Part shown: one piece after another, positions 8,659 through 19,648 of the stretch
Layout of the letters: every line of letters begins with the position of its first letter
Numbering within the stretch: the first letter of the stretch is position 1
Origin: Pseudomonadota bacterium
GTDB lineage: Bacteria > Pseudomonadota > Gammaproteobacteria > Burkholderiales > Burkholderiaceae_C
Reading direction: 5' to 3'
DNA length: 36,291 nucleotides
Assembly: GCA_018241895.1 (NCBI GenBank)
Contig: JAFECX010000042.1
Span: 1 to 36,291, forward strand
Notes under the pieces: generated by a model
Told to the model about the DNA's origin: nothing
Databases searched by the model: none
The model's input: the letters and a program-made list of their open reading frames with translations, nothing else
Position numbers and translations under genes: made by a program

Positions 8659-9230
8659 TCACCTGGCAGCCTGATCCGCGGCCGGCGTACGAGGGTCGCC
8701 CGGTCCGCGTGCCAGTTCGGCGACGAAACCATCGCAGGCCGCCTCGACCAGATCGAGCACGCGCTCGAAGCCGGCCGCGGCGCCGTAGTACGGATCCGGG
8801 ATCTCGCGCTCGCCGAACTGCGGCGCGTACGACATCAGCAGCGCGGTGTGCACCGACGAGCGGGCAGGCTGCTGCCTGCGCAGCAGGCGCAGGTTGTCCT
8901 CGTCCATCGCCAGCATCCAGTGAAAGCGCACGAAGTCGGCCGGCACGACGCCACGCGCGCGCAGTGGCGCCAGGTCGTAGCCGCGCAGCGCGCCGTGGCG
9001 GATCGCGCGCGCGTCCGGCGGCTGGCCCAGTTGGTGGCCGCTCGTGCCGGCCGAGTCGACCGCCACCGCGTGGTGCAGCCCGGCGGCACGCAGCTTCGCG
9101 CGCAGCACGACCTCGGCGGTCGGCGAGCGGCAGATGTTGCCCATGCACACCATCAGCACGCGTGTCGCGCCGGGCGTCTCGAGCGTGGCGCCGGCGTCGG
9201 CGCCGCGACGTCCGAGCAGTCGCTCGAGGA

Positions 9231-9234
<4 letters not shown>
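8659..9234 (-). CDS. Low-molecular-weight protein-tyrosine phosphatase
   Basis: 191-residue phosphatase of the LMW-PTP family; the substrate is unknown. The P-loop is [13 protein letters not shown] with Cys30 and Arg36 (C-x5-R), and the general acid lies in IPDPYYG. The N-terminus carries about 24 extra residues before the conserved [10 protein letters not shown] strand, so a later start is possible, although no in-frame ATG is better placed. Its ATG overlaps the uvrB stop (ATGA), which indicates translational coupling with uvrB. It lies about 205 bp upstream of iscR. The gene is not next to exopolysaccharide genes or a tyrosine kinase, so a role in capsule control cannot be claimed. Confidence 0.93.
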
Positions 9235-11414
<2,180 letters not shown>

Positions 11415-11528
11415 CGTGGTGGCAAGGCGCCAAAAGTAGAATCGCCTAGCGTAGCCGAAGTTCCGCGCTGCGCCGGGAGCGGCGCTGCAGTCGCGCCGCC
11501 ACCCGCCCGCCAAGGAAGCCCCCTCCCC

Positions 11529-12743
11529 ATGTCCTCCAGCCTGTTTGCCGGCGTCGAACTGGCGCCGCGTGATCCGATCCTCGGCCTCAACGAGCAGTTC
11601 GCCGCCGATGCGCGGGCCGACAAGGTGAACCTCGGCGTCGGCGTCTACTTCGACGACGAGGGCAAGTTGCCGGTGCTGGCCTGCGTGGCCGAGGCCGAGC
11701 GCCAGTTGCTGGCCAGCTCGAAGCCCAGGGGCTACCTGCCGATCGACGGCATCGCCGCCTACGACCGGGCGGTGCAGGAACTGGTGTTCGGCCACTTCGC
11801 CAGCGGCCGCGCGCTGCTCGACGCCGCCCGCGTGGCCACGGTGCAGGCGCTGGGCGGCACCGGCGGCCTCAAGCTCGGCGCCGACCTGCTCAGGCGCGTC
11901 GATGCGCAGGCCACGGTGCTGATCAGCGACCCGAGCTGGGAGAACCACCGCGCCCTCTTCACCAACGCCGGCTTCGCGGTCCACAGCTACCCCTACTACG
12001 ATGCCGCGACGCGCGGCGTGCGTTTCGAGGCGATGCTGGCGGCGTTGCACACCGCTGCCAGCGGCACCATCGTCGTGCTGCACGCGTGCTGCCACAACCC
12101 CACCGGCTGCGACCTCACGGCCGGGCAGTGGCAGCAGGTGGTCGAGGCCTGCCGCTCGCGCGGCCTCGTGCCCTATCTCGACATGGCCTACCAGGGCTTC
12201 GGCGACGGCATCGCCGAAGACGCTGCGGCGCTGCGGCAGTTCGTCGACGGCGGCATGGACTTCCTCGTCGCGACCTCGTTCTCCAAGAGCTTCTCGCTGT
12301 ACGGCGAGCGCGTCGGCGCGCTCAGCGTCGTCTGCCACGATCGCGACGAGGCCGCGCGCGTGCTCTCGCAGCTCAAAGTGCTGATCCGCACCAACTACTC
12401 CAACCCGCCCACCTTCGGCGCCACGCTGGTCGCCACCGTGCTCGGCACGCCGACGCTGCGCGCGACCTGGGAGCACGAGCTCGCGGGCATGCGCCAGCGC
12501 ATCGGCGCGATGCGCGAGGCGCTGGTGGCCAGGCTGCGCGCCGCCGGCGTGCAGGGCGACCTGGACTACGTCACGCGGCAAAAGGGCATGTTCAGCTACA
12601 CCGGCCTCGGCGCCGCGCAGATGCAGCGCCTGCGCGGCGAGTTCGGCGTCTACGGTGTCGACTCCGGCCGCATCTGCGTGGCCGCGCTCAACAGCCGCAA
12701 CATCGACCGCGTGGCCGCGGCGATCGCCGCCGTGATGGCCTGA
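11529..12743 (+). CDS. Aromatic/aspartate aminotransferase (class I, PLP)
   Basis: 404-residue type Ia aminotransferase (AspC/TyrB family) moving amino groups between aromatic or dicarboxylic amino acids and 2-oxo acids. It has [22 protein letters not shown] at the N-terminus, then [13 protein letters not shown] and SDPSWENH. Further on are the substrate-binding [12 protein letters not shown], the PLP lysine in [18 protein letters not shown] and the C-terminal VCVAALN-type arginine region ([13 protein letters not shown]). A Shine-Dalgarno AAGGAAG lies at 11512-11518. TyrB versus AspC cannot be decided from sequence by eye. It is divergent from uvrB; a TAGAAT -10-like element is present at 11437. 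Confidence 0.95.
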   Translation: MSSSLFAGVELAPRDPILGLNEQFAADARADKVNLGVGVYFDDEGKLPVLACVAEAERQLLASSKPRGYLPIDGIAAYDRAVQELVFGHFASGRALLDAARVATVQALGGTGGLKLGADLLRRVDAQATVLISDPSWENHRALFTNAGFAVHSYPYYDAATRGVRFEAMLAALHTAASGTIVVLHACCHNPTGCDLTAGQWQQVVEACRSRGLVPYLDMAYQGFGDGIAEDAAALRQFVDGGMDFLVATSFSKSFSLYGERVGALSVVCHDRDEAARVLSQLKVLIRTNYSNPPTFGATLVATVLGTPTLRATWEHELAGMRQRIGAMREALVARLRAAGVQGDLDYVTRQKGMFSYTGLGAAQMQRLRGEFGVYGVDSGRICVAALNSRNIDRVAAAIAAVMA

Positions 12744-12860
12744 TCGTCAGCGTCGCGTCGGGTCGTCGCGCCCGAACTGGGACGCGAATCACGGGTTTTC
12801 CCGATCATCGGACACCGCGTCGGCGGCGCACCATCCGTCGCCCGCACACCTTTTGCTGCA

Positions 12861-12878
12861 GTGCGGAATCGTCCGCAC
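12861..12878 (+). promoter_or_regulatory. Perfect inverted repeat upstream of phaZ
   Basis: GTGCGGA-ATCG-TCCGCAC, directly preceded by ttttgctgca. It lies 72 bp before the phaZ start. It may be an operator or an RNA hairpin. The adjacent TGCTGCAGTGC resembles TGC-rich sites bound by PHA regulators such as PhaR, but this is a weak resemblance. Confidence 0.35.
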
Positions 12879-12949
12879 TTGGCGCGCATGAGCGCGACCG
12901 GAGCCGCCGCAGGATCCGGCATGGTGCGCGACACGAGGGGCACGATCCG

Positions 12950-14296
12950 ATGCTTTACCAGATCTACGAAACCCAGCGCGCCTTGCTGGCGCCCTTTTCC
13001 GAATTCGCCGGCGCGTCGGCCAAGCTGTACCGGCACCCGCTGTCGCCGTTCGCGCAACTGCCGATGGCCCAGCGCGTGTCGGCGGCGTTCGATCTGGCAC
13101 AGCGGCTGGCCAAGGAATACGAGAAGCCGCCGTTCGGCATCGATTCGGTGCGCGTCGACGGTGTCGCCGTCGCGGTGCAGGAGCAGGTGCCGATCACCAG
13201 GCCGTTCTGCCGGCTGCTGCGCTTCAAGCGCTTCACCGACGACCCGCGCGCGCTCGAGCGCATGAAGACGCAGCCCACGGTGCTCGTGGTGGCGCCGCTG
13301 TCGGGGCATCACGCGACGCTGCTGCGCGACACGGTCAGGAGCCTGTTGCGCGAGCACAAGGTGTTCGTCACCGACTGGACGGACGCGCGCATGGTCCCGC
13401 TCGCGGCCGGTCCCTTCCATCTCGACGACTACGTCGCCTACGTGCAGGAGTTCATCCGCCACATCGGCGCGAACGTGCACGTGATCTCGGTGTGCCAGCC
13501 GACGGTGCCGACGCTGGCCGCAGTGAGCCTGATGGCCAGCGGCGGCGAGTTCACGCCGCGCACGATGACGATGATGGGCGGCCCGATCGACGCACGCAAG
13601 AGCCCGACCTCGGTCGACAACCTGGCGTCGAACAAGAGCGCGGGCTGGTTCGAGGCCAACGTGATCTTCCGCGTGCCGCCCAACTACCCCGGCGCCGGGC
13701 GGCGCGTCTACCCGGGCTTCCTGCAGCACGCCGGCTTCGTGGCGATGAACCCCGATCGCCACGTCTCGAGCCACTACGACTACTTCAAGGACCTGATCCG
13801 CGGCGACGGCGAGAGCGCCGAGGCGCACCGGCAGTTCTACGACGAGTACAACGCCGTGCTCGACATGCCGGCCGAGTACTACCTCGACACCATCAAGACG
13901 GTGTTCCATGACTTCGCGCTCGTCAACGGCACCTGGCGCGTCGACGGGCGCCCGGTGCGGCCGCAGGACATCGCCGACACGCCGCTGCTGACGATCGAAG
14001 GCGAACTCGACGACATCTCGGGCGCCGGGCAGACCGCGGCCGCGCACGGGCTGTGCACGGGCGTGCCCGAAGCGCACCATTTCCACTACGACGTCGAGGG
14101 CGCAGGGCACTACGGCATCTTCTCGGGGCGGCGCTGGCGCGAGAACGTCTACCCGGAGGTCAAGGCCTTCATCGCGCGCTACGACCATCCCGGGCAAGGC
14201 GCCACAGCGGCCGGCAAGCCCGCGCGGACGGCGCAGGCGCTGCGGCGTCCGGCGCTCGCCCGCTCGGCGCCGCGACGCGGCAGCGCCACCCGATAA
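12950..14296 (+). CDS. phaZ: Intracellular polyhydroxybutyrate depolymerase
   Basis: Mobilises native PHB granules in the cytoplasm. The 448-residue protein belongs to the PhaZ1 family (PHB_depo_C). The nucleophile is Cys182 in the lipase-box-like ISVCQPTVP, as in the Ralstonia PhaZ1 type that uses Cys in place of Ser. The downstream GELDDISG region supplies the acid and [14 protein letters not shown] the catalytic histidine. The start [16 protein letters not shown] matches the family; the frame is open upstream. The last 40 residues are a low-complexity Arg/Ala tail. It predicts that the host stores PHB, although no phaCAB genes are in the window. Confidence 0.95.
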   Translation: MLYQIYETQRALLAPFSEFAGASAKLYRHPLSPFAQLPMAQRVSAAFDLAQRLAKEYEKPPFGIDSVRVDGVAVAVQEQVPITRPFCRLLRFKRFTDDPRALERMKTQPTVLVVAPLSGHHATLLRDTVRSLLREHKVFVTDWTDARMVPLAAGPFHLDDYVAYVQEFIRHIGANVHVISVCQPTVPTLAAVSLMASGGEFTPRTMTMMGGPIDARKSPTSVDNLASNKSAGWFEANVIFRVPPNYPGAGRRVYPGFLQHAGFVAMNPDRHVSSHYDYFKDLIRGDGESAEAHRQFYDEYNAVLDMPAEYYLDTIKTVFHDFALVNGTWRVDGRPVRPQDIADTPLLTIEGELDDISGAGQTAAAHGLCTGVPEAHHFHYDVEGAGHYGIFSGRRWRENVYPEVKAFIARYDHPGQGATAAGKPARTAQALRRPALARSAPRRGSATR

Positions 14297-14303
14297 TCCG
14301 GCG

Positions 14304-15122
14304 GTGCAAGGCGCCGCCACCCCACCGCCCCCGTCTCACGCATCGGCGCGCGCCGCACCGGCGGCGTCGCCCAGGCGCGAGACGCCGGATCGAGACCGGC
14401 TCGCCCAACGCATCGACGCCGCGCTGCCGCAGACGCAGTGCCGCCGTTGCGGGTATGCCGACTGCCGGCATTACGCACAGGCCATCGCCGCCGGCGAGGC
14501 CGACATCGACCGCTGTCCGCCGGGCGGCGCCGAGGGCGTGCGCCGTCTGGCCGCGATCACCGGCCGCGCGCCGCGGCCGGTGGCCGTCGCATGCGGCGCC
14601 GAGGGCCCGCGCGCGCTGGCCGTCATCGACGAGGCATGGTGCATCGGCTGCACCCTGTGCATCCAGGCCTGCCCGGTCGACTGCATCGTCGGCACGAGCA
14701 AGGCGATGCACACCGTGATCGACGCGCAGTGCACCGGCTGCGGGCTGTGCGTGCCGGCGTGCCCGGTCGACTGCATCCAGATGCGCGCCGTCACCGGCGC
14801 GCACACCGGCTGGGCGGCGTGGAGCGCCGCGCAAGCCGGGGCGGCGCGCGCACGCCACGAGCAGCGCCGCCGGCGCCTGGAGCGCCAGGCGCACGAAGAC
14901 GACGAGCGCCTGCGCGCTGCCGGGGCCCGCGCGGCGGCATCGACACCAGCGCCAGCGCCAGCGCCAGCGCCAGCGGGGTCGCCGACACCTTCGACGGCGG
15001 GCGCGTTCACCCGCGCAGACGCCCGGCAAGCCGCGGCCGCGGACCCCCGACGCGCAACCGTTGCCGCCGCCCTGGCCCGCGCGCGCGAGCGCCTGCAGCC
15101 ACGGCCTGCCGATGAAGACTGA
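14304..15122 (+). CDS. rnfB: RnfB-like ferredoxin, orphan
   Basis: 272-residue iron-sulfur protein with three cluster motifs. An Fe-S domain with CRRCGYADC and a later Cys at DRCPPGG (residues about 46-71) is followed by two ferredoxin motifs, [15 protein letters not shown] and [15 protein letters not shown]. The C-terminus is a charged, Ala/Pro-rich extension with repeated AP dipeptides. The membrane-anchoring N-terminal helix of complex-bound RnfB is missing, and no other rnf genes are present, so it is probably a soluble electron carrier. The start is GTG 7 bp after phaZ and is uncertain. It overlaps nth by 11 bp; an electron-supply role for the Nth cluster is speculation. Confidence 0.88.
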   Translation: MQGAATPPPPSHASARAAPAASPRRETPDRDRLAQRIDAALPQTQCRRCGYADCRHYAQAIAAGEADIDRCPPGGAEGVRRLAAITGRAPRPVAVACGAEGPRALAVIDEAWCIGCTLCIQACPVDCIVGTSKAMHTVIDAQCTGCGLCVPACPVDCIQMRAVTGAHTGWAAWSAAQAGAARARHEQRRRRLERQAHEDDERLRAAGARAAASTPAPAPAPAPAGSPTPSTAGAFTRADARQAAAADPRRATVAAALARARERLQPRPADED

Positions 15123-15783
15123 GGACATCGAGCCGTTCTTCGCCGTGCTGGCGGCAGCCAACCCGCAGCCGCGCAGCGAGCTGGAGTACACGAGCGTCTT
15201 CGAGTTGCTGGCGGCGGTGCTGCTGTCGGCGCAGGCCACCGACGTCGGCGTCAACAAGGCCACGCGGCGCCTGTTCGCCGAGGCGCCGACGCCGCAGGCG
15301 ATGCTCGCACTCGGGCTCGATGGCCTGCAGGAGCGCATCCGCACGATCGGTCTGTACCGCAGCAAGGCGGCGCACCTGCTCGAGACCTGTCGCATCCTCG
15401 TCGATCGGCACGGCGCTGACGTGCCGCGCGAGCGTGCAGCGCTCGAGCGCCTGCCCGGCGTCGGGCGCAAGACGGCCAACGTCGTGCTCAACGTCGCCTT
15501 CGGCGCGCCGACCATCGCCGTCGACACGCATGTCTTTCGCGTCGCCAACCGCACCGGCCTGGCGCCCGGGCGCACGCCGCTCGAAGTCGAACAAGGGCTC
15601 GAACGCCGTGTCCCCGAGCACTACCGCCGCGACGCGCACCACTGGCTCATCCTGCACGGGCGCTACGTCTGCACGGCACGCGCGCCGCACTGCAGCACCT
15701 GCGCGGTGAACGCCTGGTGCGACTACGCCGCTTCTACAATCCGCGCGCAGTCGACGACTGCAAAGCAGCGGGACGAGCGTTGA
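15112..15783 (+). CDS. nth: Endonuclease III
   Basis: Bifunctional DNA glycosylase/AP lyase for oxidised pyrimidines in base excision repair. The 223-residue protein has the catalytic Lys120 in the helix-hairpin-helix [13 protein letters not shown] and Asp138 in IAVDTHVFR. The four [4Fe-4S] ligands Cys187, Cys194, Cys197 and Cys203 (C-x6-C-x2-C-x5-C) are present. These positions are identical to E. coli Nth, which fixes the start at 15112 ([10 protein letters not shown]). The C-terminal tail is about 12 residues longer. The start lies inside the end of rnfB, and zapB starts 1 bp after the stop. Confidence 0.97.
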   Translation: MKTEDIEPFFAVLAAANPQPRSELEYTSVFELLAAVLLSAQATDVGVNKATRRLFAEAPTPQAMLALGLDGLQERIRTIGLYRSKAAHLLETCRILVDRHGADVPRERAALERLPGVGRKTANVVLNVAFGAPTIAVDTHVFRVANRTGLAPGRTPLEVEQGLERRVPEHYRRDAHHWLILHGRYVCTARAPHCSTCAVNAWCDYAASTIRAQSTTAKQRDER

Positions 15784-15784
15784 G

Positions 15785-16093
15785 ATGGCCAAACTGGAGG
15801 ATCTAGCCGAACGGGTCGATCGCCTGGTGCTGCGCCATCGGGAGCTCAAGCGCGCAACGCAGGCGATGGCTCAGCAGCTCGCGGCGCTGAGCAACGAGCG
15901 CGACAGCCTGCGTTCGCGCCTGGCCGCCGCGCGTGCGCGCATCGATGCGCTGCTGCTGCGCCTGCCGGCCGAAACCACGGCCGCTGCAGCCGCCGCGACG
16001 CACACATCCGCCGCGCCTGGCGCGCCGGCCGCGTCCGTCACGGCGACCGCACCCGACGTCCCCGATGTCGCGTCGCCACGGAGCCTGGGGTGA
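15785..16093 (+). CDS. zapB: ZapB-like coiled-coil cell division protein
   Basis: 102-residue protein. Residues 1-60 form a continuous amphipathic coiled coil (AKLEDLAERVDRLVLRHREL, then QAMAQQLAALSNERDSL), followed by an Ala/Thr/Pro-rich tail. It matches the small TIGR02449-type proteins found directly before zapA in betaproteobacteria. By analogy it acts with ZapA at the FtsZ ring; the function is inferred from family and context. Its stop overlaps the zapA start (GTGA). Confidence 0.8.
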   Translation: MAKLEDLAERVDRLVLRHRELKRATQAMAQQLAALSNERDSLRSRLAAARARIDALLLRLPAETTAAAAAATHTSAAPGAPAASVTATAPDVPDVASPRSLG

Positions 16094-16410
16094 AGCAGAT
16101 CGAAGTCTCCATCCTCGGGCAGGTCTACCTGCTGGCGTGCCCCGAAGGCGGCGAAGCGCTGCTGCGGGCTGCCGTGGGCACCGTCGACAAGGAAATGACG
16201 GCGATCCGCGAAGCCGGCAAGGTGAAGGCGCGCGAGCGCATCGCCGTGCTCGCCGCACTGAACCTCGCTTACCAGAATGCAGAGCACGGCGAAGGCGCCA
16301 GCCGGTCCGCGGCCACATCGACTGCCGCTGCCGCCGGCACGCACGTCGACCTGGACGCGTTGCTCGCGCGCGTCGACGACGCCCTGGCCGAAGACGGGCA
16401 GCTGCCCTGA
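16090..16410 (+). CDS. zapA: Cell division protein ZapA
   Basis: FtsZ-ring bundling protein, 106 residues. It has the family N-terminal domain MKQIEVSILGQVYLLACPEGGEALL (read in two parts: a beta strand EVSILGQVYLLAC, then a helix). The conserved GKVKARERIAVLAALNLAYQ helix forms the tetramer coiled coil. The GTG start at 16090 is supported by the start of the conserved strand and by the 4-bp overlap with zapB. 6S RNA follows after 110 bp, a frequent zapA-ssrS arrangement in proteobacteria. Confidence 0.93.
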   Translation: MKQIEVSILGQVYLLACPEGGEALLRAAVGTVDKEMTAIREAGKVKARERIAVLAALNLAYQNAEHGEGASRSAATSTAAAAGTHVDLDALLARVDDALAEDGQLP

Positions 16411-16508
16411 TCGGCGGCGATTGCCGTTTCGATCGATGCCGCGGCGGCCGGCGCGCACGGGCTGCGCCGCGTGACGTCCGGCACGACCCGCCGCCCGGAC
16501 CCGCGGTC

Positions 16509-16514
16509 TATACT
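16509..16514 (+). promoter_or_regulatory. -10 element of the 6S RNA gene
   Basis: TATACT ends 6 nt before the predicted 5' end of the RNA. The -35 position reads acccgc and is poor, so an activator or extended contacts may be needed. Confidence 0.6.
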
Positions 16515-16520
16515 GAAACG

Positions 16521-16698
16521 GTCCGTTGCGCGTCGCGGGCCATTTGATGTCTTCGAACCGATGCTCGTTGAGCAAGGGCTTGGAACATCTCCGGGCTGGT
16601 GCGATCGTCTCGCGTCAGATGAACCCGAGGCCCGGCTGACCTCGCCCACCTGATCCTCTGCTGAGGGTTCGGGATCCGGTCCGCGGTGCGTGGCGGAC
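16521..16698 (+). ncRNA. ssrS: 6S RNA
   Basis: About 178 nt. The 5' arm 16521-16541 pairs with 16678-16698 over 21 uninterrupted base pairs (Watson-Crick plus G-U), making the long closing stem expected of 6S RNA. The position after zapA, the length and the TATACT -10 element all fit. 6S RNA mimics an open promoter and sequesters sigma70-RNA polymerase in stationary phase. The interior can form the expected large central bulge and upper stem (for example ccgggct/aggcccgg region), but I have not folded it computationally. The next gene starts 22 nt after its end and is probably co-transcribed. Confidence 0.88.
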
Positions 16699-16720
16699 AC
16701 CTTTGCCTCAAGACGCGCGC

Positions 16721-17185
16721 ATGCCCCGCTACTGGCTGATGAAGAGCGAGCCCGACGAGGCCTCGATCGACGATCTGGCGTGCGCCCCGAAGCAGACGAT
16801 GCCGTGGAGCGGCGTGCGCAACTACCAGTCGCGCAACTTCATGCGCGACGACATGCGCGCCGGCGACGGGGTGCTCTTCTATCACTCGTCGTGCCCGCAG
16901 CCGGGCGTGGCCGGCCTGGCCGAAGTGGCGGGCGTGCCCTACGCCGACCCGACGCAGTTCGATCCGCAAAGCGAGTACTTCGACCCCAAGGCCACGCGCG
17001 AGGCGCCGCGCTGGGTCCTGGTCGACGTCAGGCTGGTGAAGAAGACACCCTTGCTGCCTCTGGCGCGCATGCGCCAGAGGCCCGAACTGGCATCGATGCG
17101 CGTGCTGCAGCGCGGCAACCGGCTGTCGATCACGCCCGTCAGCGCCGCCGAGTGGAAGGCCGTGCGCGAGCTGCTCGGCGCCTGA
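16721..17185 (+). CDS. EVE (PUA-like) domain protein
   Basis: 154 residues, a single EVE domain starting MPRYWLMKSEPDEASIDDL. Hallmarks are WSGVRNYQSRNFMRDDM, GVLFYHSS, GLAEV and SEYFDPKATREAPRWVLVDV. EVE domains bind modified bases in DNA or RNA. The cellular role of the single-domain bacterial form (YT521-B/ThyX-type PUA superfamily) is not known. The in-frame TTG at 16703 would add six residues and is less likely than the ATG at 16721. It follows 6S RNA by 22 nt. Confidence 0.92.
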   Translation: MPRYWLMKSEPDEASIDDLACAPKQTMPWSGVRNYQSRNFMRDDMRAGDGVLFYHSSCPQPGVAGLAEVAGVPYADPTQFDPQSEYFDPKATREAPRWVLVDVRLVKKTPLLPLARMRQRPELASMRVLQRGNRLSITPVSAAEWKAVRELLGA

Positions 17186-17207
17186 GGCGCCGCCGGCGCA
17201 GCACCGC

Positions 17208-18023
17208 TTGGACATCGGCCTCGCGCTCGTCGCCGAGCTGGCCGCACTCGGCGTCGCGGTGGGTTTCCTCGCCGGGCTGCTGGGCATCGGCGGCGGCATG
17301 GTGCTGGTCCCGTTCCTGACGTTCCTGCTCTCGCGCAGCGGCGTCGATTCGTCACGCGCAGTGACGATGGCGATCGCCACCTCGGGCACGACGATCCTCT
17401 TCACCTCGCTGTCCAGCCTCACGGCGCATCATCGGCACGGCGCCGTGCGTTGGGGCCTTGTCGTGCGCCTTGCGCCAGGCATCGTGCTCGGCGGCCTGGC
17501 GGCAGGCGCGGGCGTGCTGGCACTGGTGCACGGGCGCTGGCTGGCGATCGTCTTCGCCGCGGTCAACGCCGTCGTCTCGTGGCGCATGCTGCGCGGCGCG
17601 CAGACCGAGGGCGCACGACGCAGCCTGCCCGACACGCCGGCGCTGCTGGGCGCGGGTGCGGGCATCGGCTTCGTCTCCGGGCTGCTGGGCGCCGGCGGCG
17701 CCTTCCTGTCGGTGCCGTTCATGGTCTGGTGCGGCGTGCCACTGCGACAGGCGGTGGGCACGAGCGCGGCGCTGGGCTTTCCGATCGCGCTCGCCGCCAG
17801 TTCCGGCTACGTGATCGGCGGCTGGAACCTGCCGCCGGCGCTGCCCGGCGCCTTCGGCTTCATCTACGTGCCCGGCGTGCTTGCCGTGGCGCTGGCCAGC
17901 GTGACCTTCGCCCCGCTGGGCGCGCGGGCCGCGCATCGCATGCCGGTCGAACGGCTGCGACGCATCTTCGCCTTGCTGCTGATGGCGCTGGCGGCCTACA
18001 TGGCCTGGAAGGCCGTCGCCTGA
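17208..18023 (+). CDS. TauE/SafE-family (TSUP) membrane permease
   Basis: 271-residue integral membrane protein with about eight hydrophobic helices. The two-fold repeat is visible as GFLAGLLGIGGGMVLVPFL near the N-terminus and GFVSGLLGAGGAFLSVPFM near residue 150. Both are the G-rich signature of the family that exports or imports sulfite, sulfoacetate and related organosulfur anions. The start is TTG 22 bp after the EVE gene; ATG codons occur only inside the first repeat (MVLV), so TTG is preferred. The substrate cannot be deduced. It is convergent with the PAS-GGDEF gene, whose stop is 15 bp away. Confidence 0.9.
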   Translation: MDIGLALVAELAALGVAVGFLAGLLGIGGGMVLVPFLTFLLSRSGVDSSRAVTMAIATSGTTILFTSLSSLTAHHRHGAVRWGLVVRLAPGIVLGGLAAGAGVLALVHGRWLAIVFAAVNAVVSWRMLRGAQTEGARRSLPDTPALLGAGAGIGFVSGLLGAGGAFLSVPFMVWCGVPLRQAVGTSAALGFPIALAASSGYVIGGWNLPPALPGAFGFIYVPGVLAVALASVTFAPLGARAAHRMPVERLRRIFALLLMALAAYMAWKAVA

Positions 18024-18038
18024 AGCCCCGGGCCCGGC

Positions 18039-19073
18039 TCACGGCGCGGGCGAGTTGCGCTCGAAGCGGATCGCCGCCAGCGTGACGTGGTTGCCGCCGC
18101 GGCGCCGTGCCTCGGCCAGCGCGGCTTCGCAGGCGGCGAACAGCTCGACCTGCGACTGCGCGGTGTGCGGAAAGCTCGCCACGCCCATCGACACCGTGAA
18201 GCCCAGCTCCTGCCCGCCGTGCATGACGATCTCCGTCGCGCAGCGCCGGCGCAGGCCCTCCATGCGCGAATGCGCCGTGGCCAGGCCGACGCCCGACAAC
18301 AGCACCGCGAAGCGCCGCTCGTCGTAGCGGCACGACGCATCCATCGCGCGCGTGCCACCGCGCAGCAGCCGCCCCATCGCCGCCAGGATCGCCTGCTGGC
18401 CGGCCGCGCCGAGCGCGCGCATCGCGTCGTCGGGCTCGTCGAGCTCGACGAAGACGAGCGCGAACTCACGGTGCTCGCGCGTGGACAGGTCGAGCTCACG
18501 CCGCAGCTGGTCGTCGAAGTGGGCACGCGTCGACAGGCCCGAGGCCGCGTCGCGCAAGCCCTGGTCGGCAAGTTCGCCGCGCAGCGCGTCGTGCGCGCGC
18601 TGCTGCTGCTCGATCTGCTCGAGCGCATTCTTGAGCTGCACCTCGCGCGCACGCTCGGCACTGCGGTCGCTCCAGACGCTGACCAGCAAACGCCGACCGG
18701 CGGCATCGGGCGGCCCCGCGATGCGCAGGACGCCGAAGCTGCACTTCGCGCCACGCCACTCGAAGCGGTGCTCGCTGGCCACGGGTTCGGCCTGGGCGAG
18801 CGCCGCCTGCTCGGCCGTGCGCAGCGTCGCCGCCAGCGACGGCTCGAGGAACTCGGCCGCCGTGCGGCCGACGACCTGCTCGGCCGCCAGCCCGACCCAG
18901 CGCAACCACTCGACGCTCACATGCAGATAGCGGCCGGTCGCCGCATCCTGCACCGCCAGGCCGTCGCCGCGCATTGCGAGCAACCGTTCGCAGACCGTGC
19001 CCAGCAGCCAGCGCAGGGTGTCCGCCGGCGCTCCGGTGGACTGGGTGGCGGGAATGGCGGAGGTGACGGTCAT
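18039..19073 (-). CDS. PAS-GGDEF protein with degenerate GGDEF (DERRF) and intact I-site
   Basis: 344 residues. An N-terminal PAS-like sensor (about 30-137, with GRYLHVSVEWLRWVG and VGRTAAEF) is followed by a short coiled-coil linker (about 140-170) and a GGDEF domain (about 172-340). At the catalytic hairpin the sequence is RY-DERRF-AVLL at residues 249-259, where active diguanylate cyclases have RY-GGDEF-AVLL. The upstream LDxFK segment is also changed (VELDEPDD). The RxxD inhibitory site RAMD at 242-245 is kept at the normal 5-residue distance. It is therefore predicted to be inactive as a cyclase and may bind c-di-GMP as an effector. No signal peptide or membrane helix is visible. The start is 19073 (MTVTSAIPATQ). 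Confidence 0.9.
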   Translation of the reverse strand: MTVTSAIPATQSTGAPADTLRWLLGTVCERLLAMRGDGLAVQDAATGRYLHVSVEWLRWVGLAAEQVVGRTAAEFLEPSLAATLRTAEQAALAQAEPVASEHRFEWRGAKCSFGVLRIAGPPDAAGRRLLVSVWSDRSAERAREVQLKNALEQIEQQQRAHDALRGELADQGLRDAASGLSTRAHFDDQLRRELDLSTREHREFALVFVELDEPDDAMRALGAAGQQAILAAMGRLLRGGTRAMDASCRYDERRFAVLLSGVGLATAHSRMEGLRRRCATEIVMHGGQELGFTVSMGVASFPHTAQSQVELFAACEAALAEARRRGGNHVTLAAIRFERNSPAP

Positions 19074-19275
19074 GATCAGGAAGGCTGTTGATGCCCGCGG
19101 CGTGCGCACGCGCAGGCAGACTCGAACCGCGCCCTGCCGTGCGTGGGGCGCCATCTTGGTGGGCCGACAGCGGCGCGGCAAGTCCGTTCGGCGCCGCAGC
19201 CCCTAGATTGGATACCTTTGCCGCGCGTGCGCCGCCCGCTGTCACACGCCATCTGGCCGCTCCTGCCCATCGGCA

Positions 19276-19281
19276 TATAAT
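19276..19281 (+). promoter_or_regulatory. Candidate -10 element of rpsU
   Basis: Consensus TATAAT 72 bp before the rpsU start, in the 280-bp gap between the divergent PAS-GGDEF gene and rpsU. No clear -35 element is visible. Confidence 0.6.
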
Positions 19282-19297
19282 GGAGGGCTTCGTCTTC

Positions 19298-19315
19298 GGT
19301 TGGATCCGTCCAACC
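19298..19315 (+). promoter_or_regulatory. Hairpin in rpsU leader
   Basis: GGTTGGA-TCCG-TCCAACC gives a perfect 7-bp stem with a 4-nt loop, about 10-15 nt after the expected transcription start. It may stabilise or regulate the rpsU leader RNA. Confidence 0.45.
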
Positions 19316-19353
19316 AGGCCCAGATCCGCCAACTTCCGCACACCCCGCCGCCC

Positions 19354-19566
19354 ATGACCACGATCCGCGTCAAAGAAAACGAGCCCTTCGATGTGGCGCT
19401 GCGCCGCTTCAAGCGCACGATCGAGAAGCTCGGCCTCTTGACCGAACTGCGGGCGCGCGAGTTCTACGAGAAGCCCACCGCCGAGCGCAAGCGCAAGAAG
19501 GCGGCGGCGGTAAAGCGTCACTACAAGCGCGTGCGCAGCATGCAGCTGCCCAAGAAGTTGTACTGA
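19354..19566 (+). CDS. rpsU: 30S ribosomal protein S21
   Basis: 70 residues, basic, with the family sequence [21 protein letters not shown] in the N-terminal half (two parts: [11 protein letters not shown] and [13 protein letters not shown]) and the Arg/Lys-rich [21 protein letters not shown] region. S21 sits on the 30S platform near the anti-Shine-Dalgarno region and promotes initiation. It is followed by a GatB/YqeY gene, the common rpsU-yqeY order. Confidence 0.98.
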
Positions 19567-19585
19567 TCTCTCGCCGGCCTGCGCG

Positions 19586-19618
19586 ACGAGCCCGTCGGGT
19601 TCGCCCTGCGGGCTTCGT
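19586..19618 (+). terminator. Stem-loop downstream of rpsU, possible attenuator
   Basis: ACGAGCCCG pairs with CGGGCTTCGT with one bulged base, 20 nt after the rpsU stop. There is no run of T after it, so termination would be weak; partial read-through into the YqeY gene is possible. Confidence 0.4.
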
Positions 19619-19648
19619 TGTCTGCGCAGCACACCGATCATCCGCGCC

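Noticed and set aside
11415..11528. LexA/SOS box upstream of uvrB
   Set aside because: No CTG-N10-CAG palindrome of acceptable quality is visible in the divergent region.
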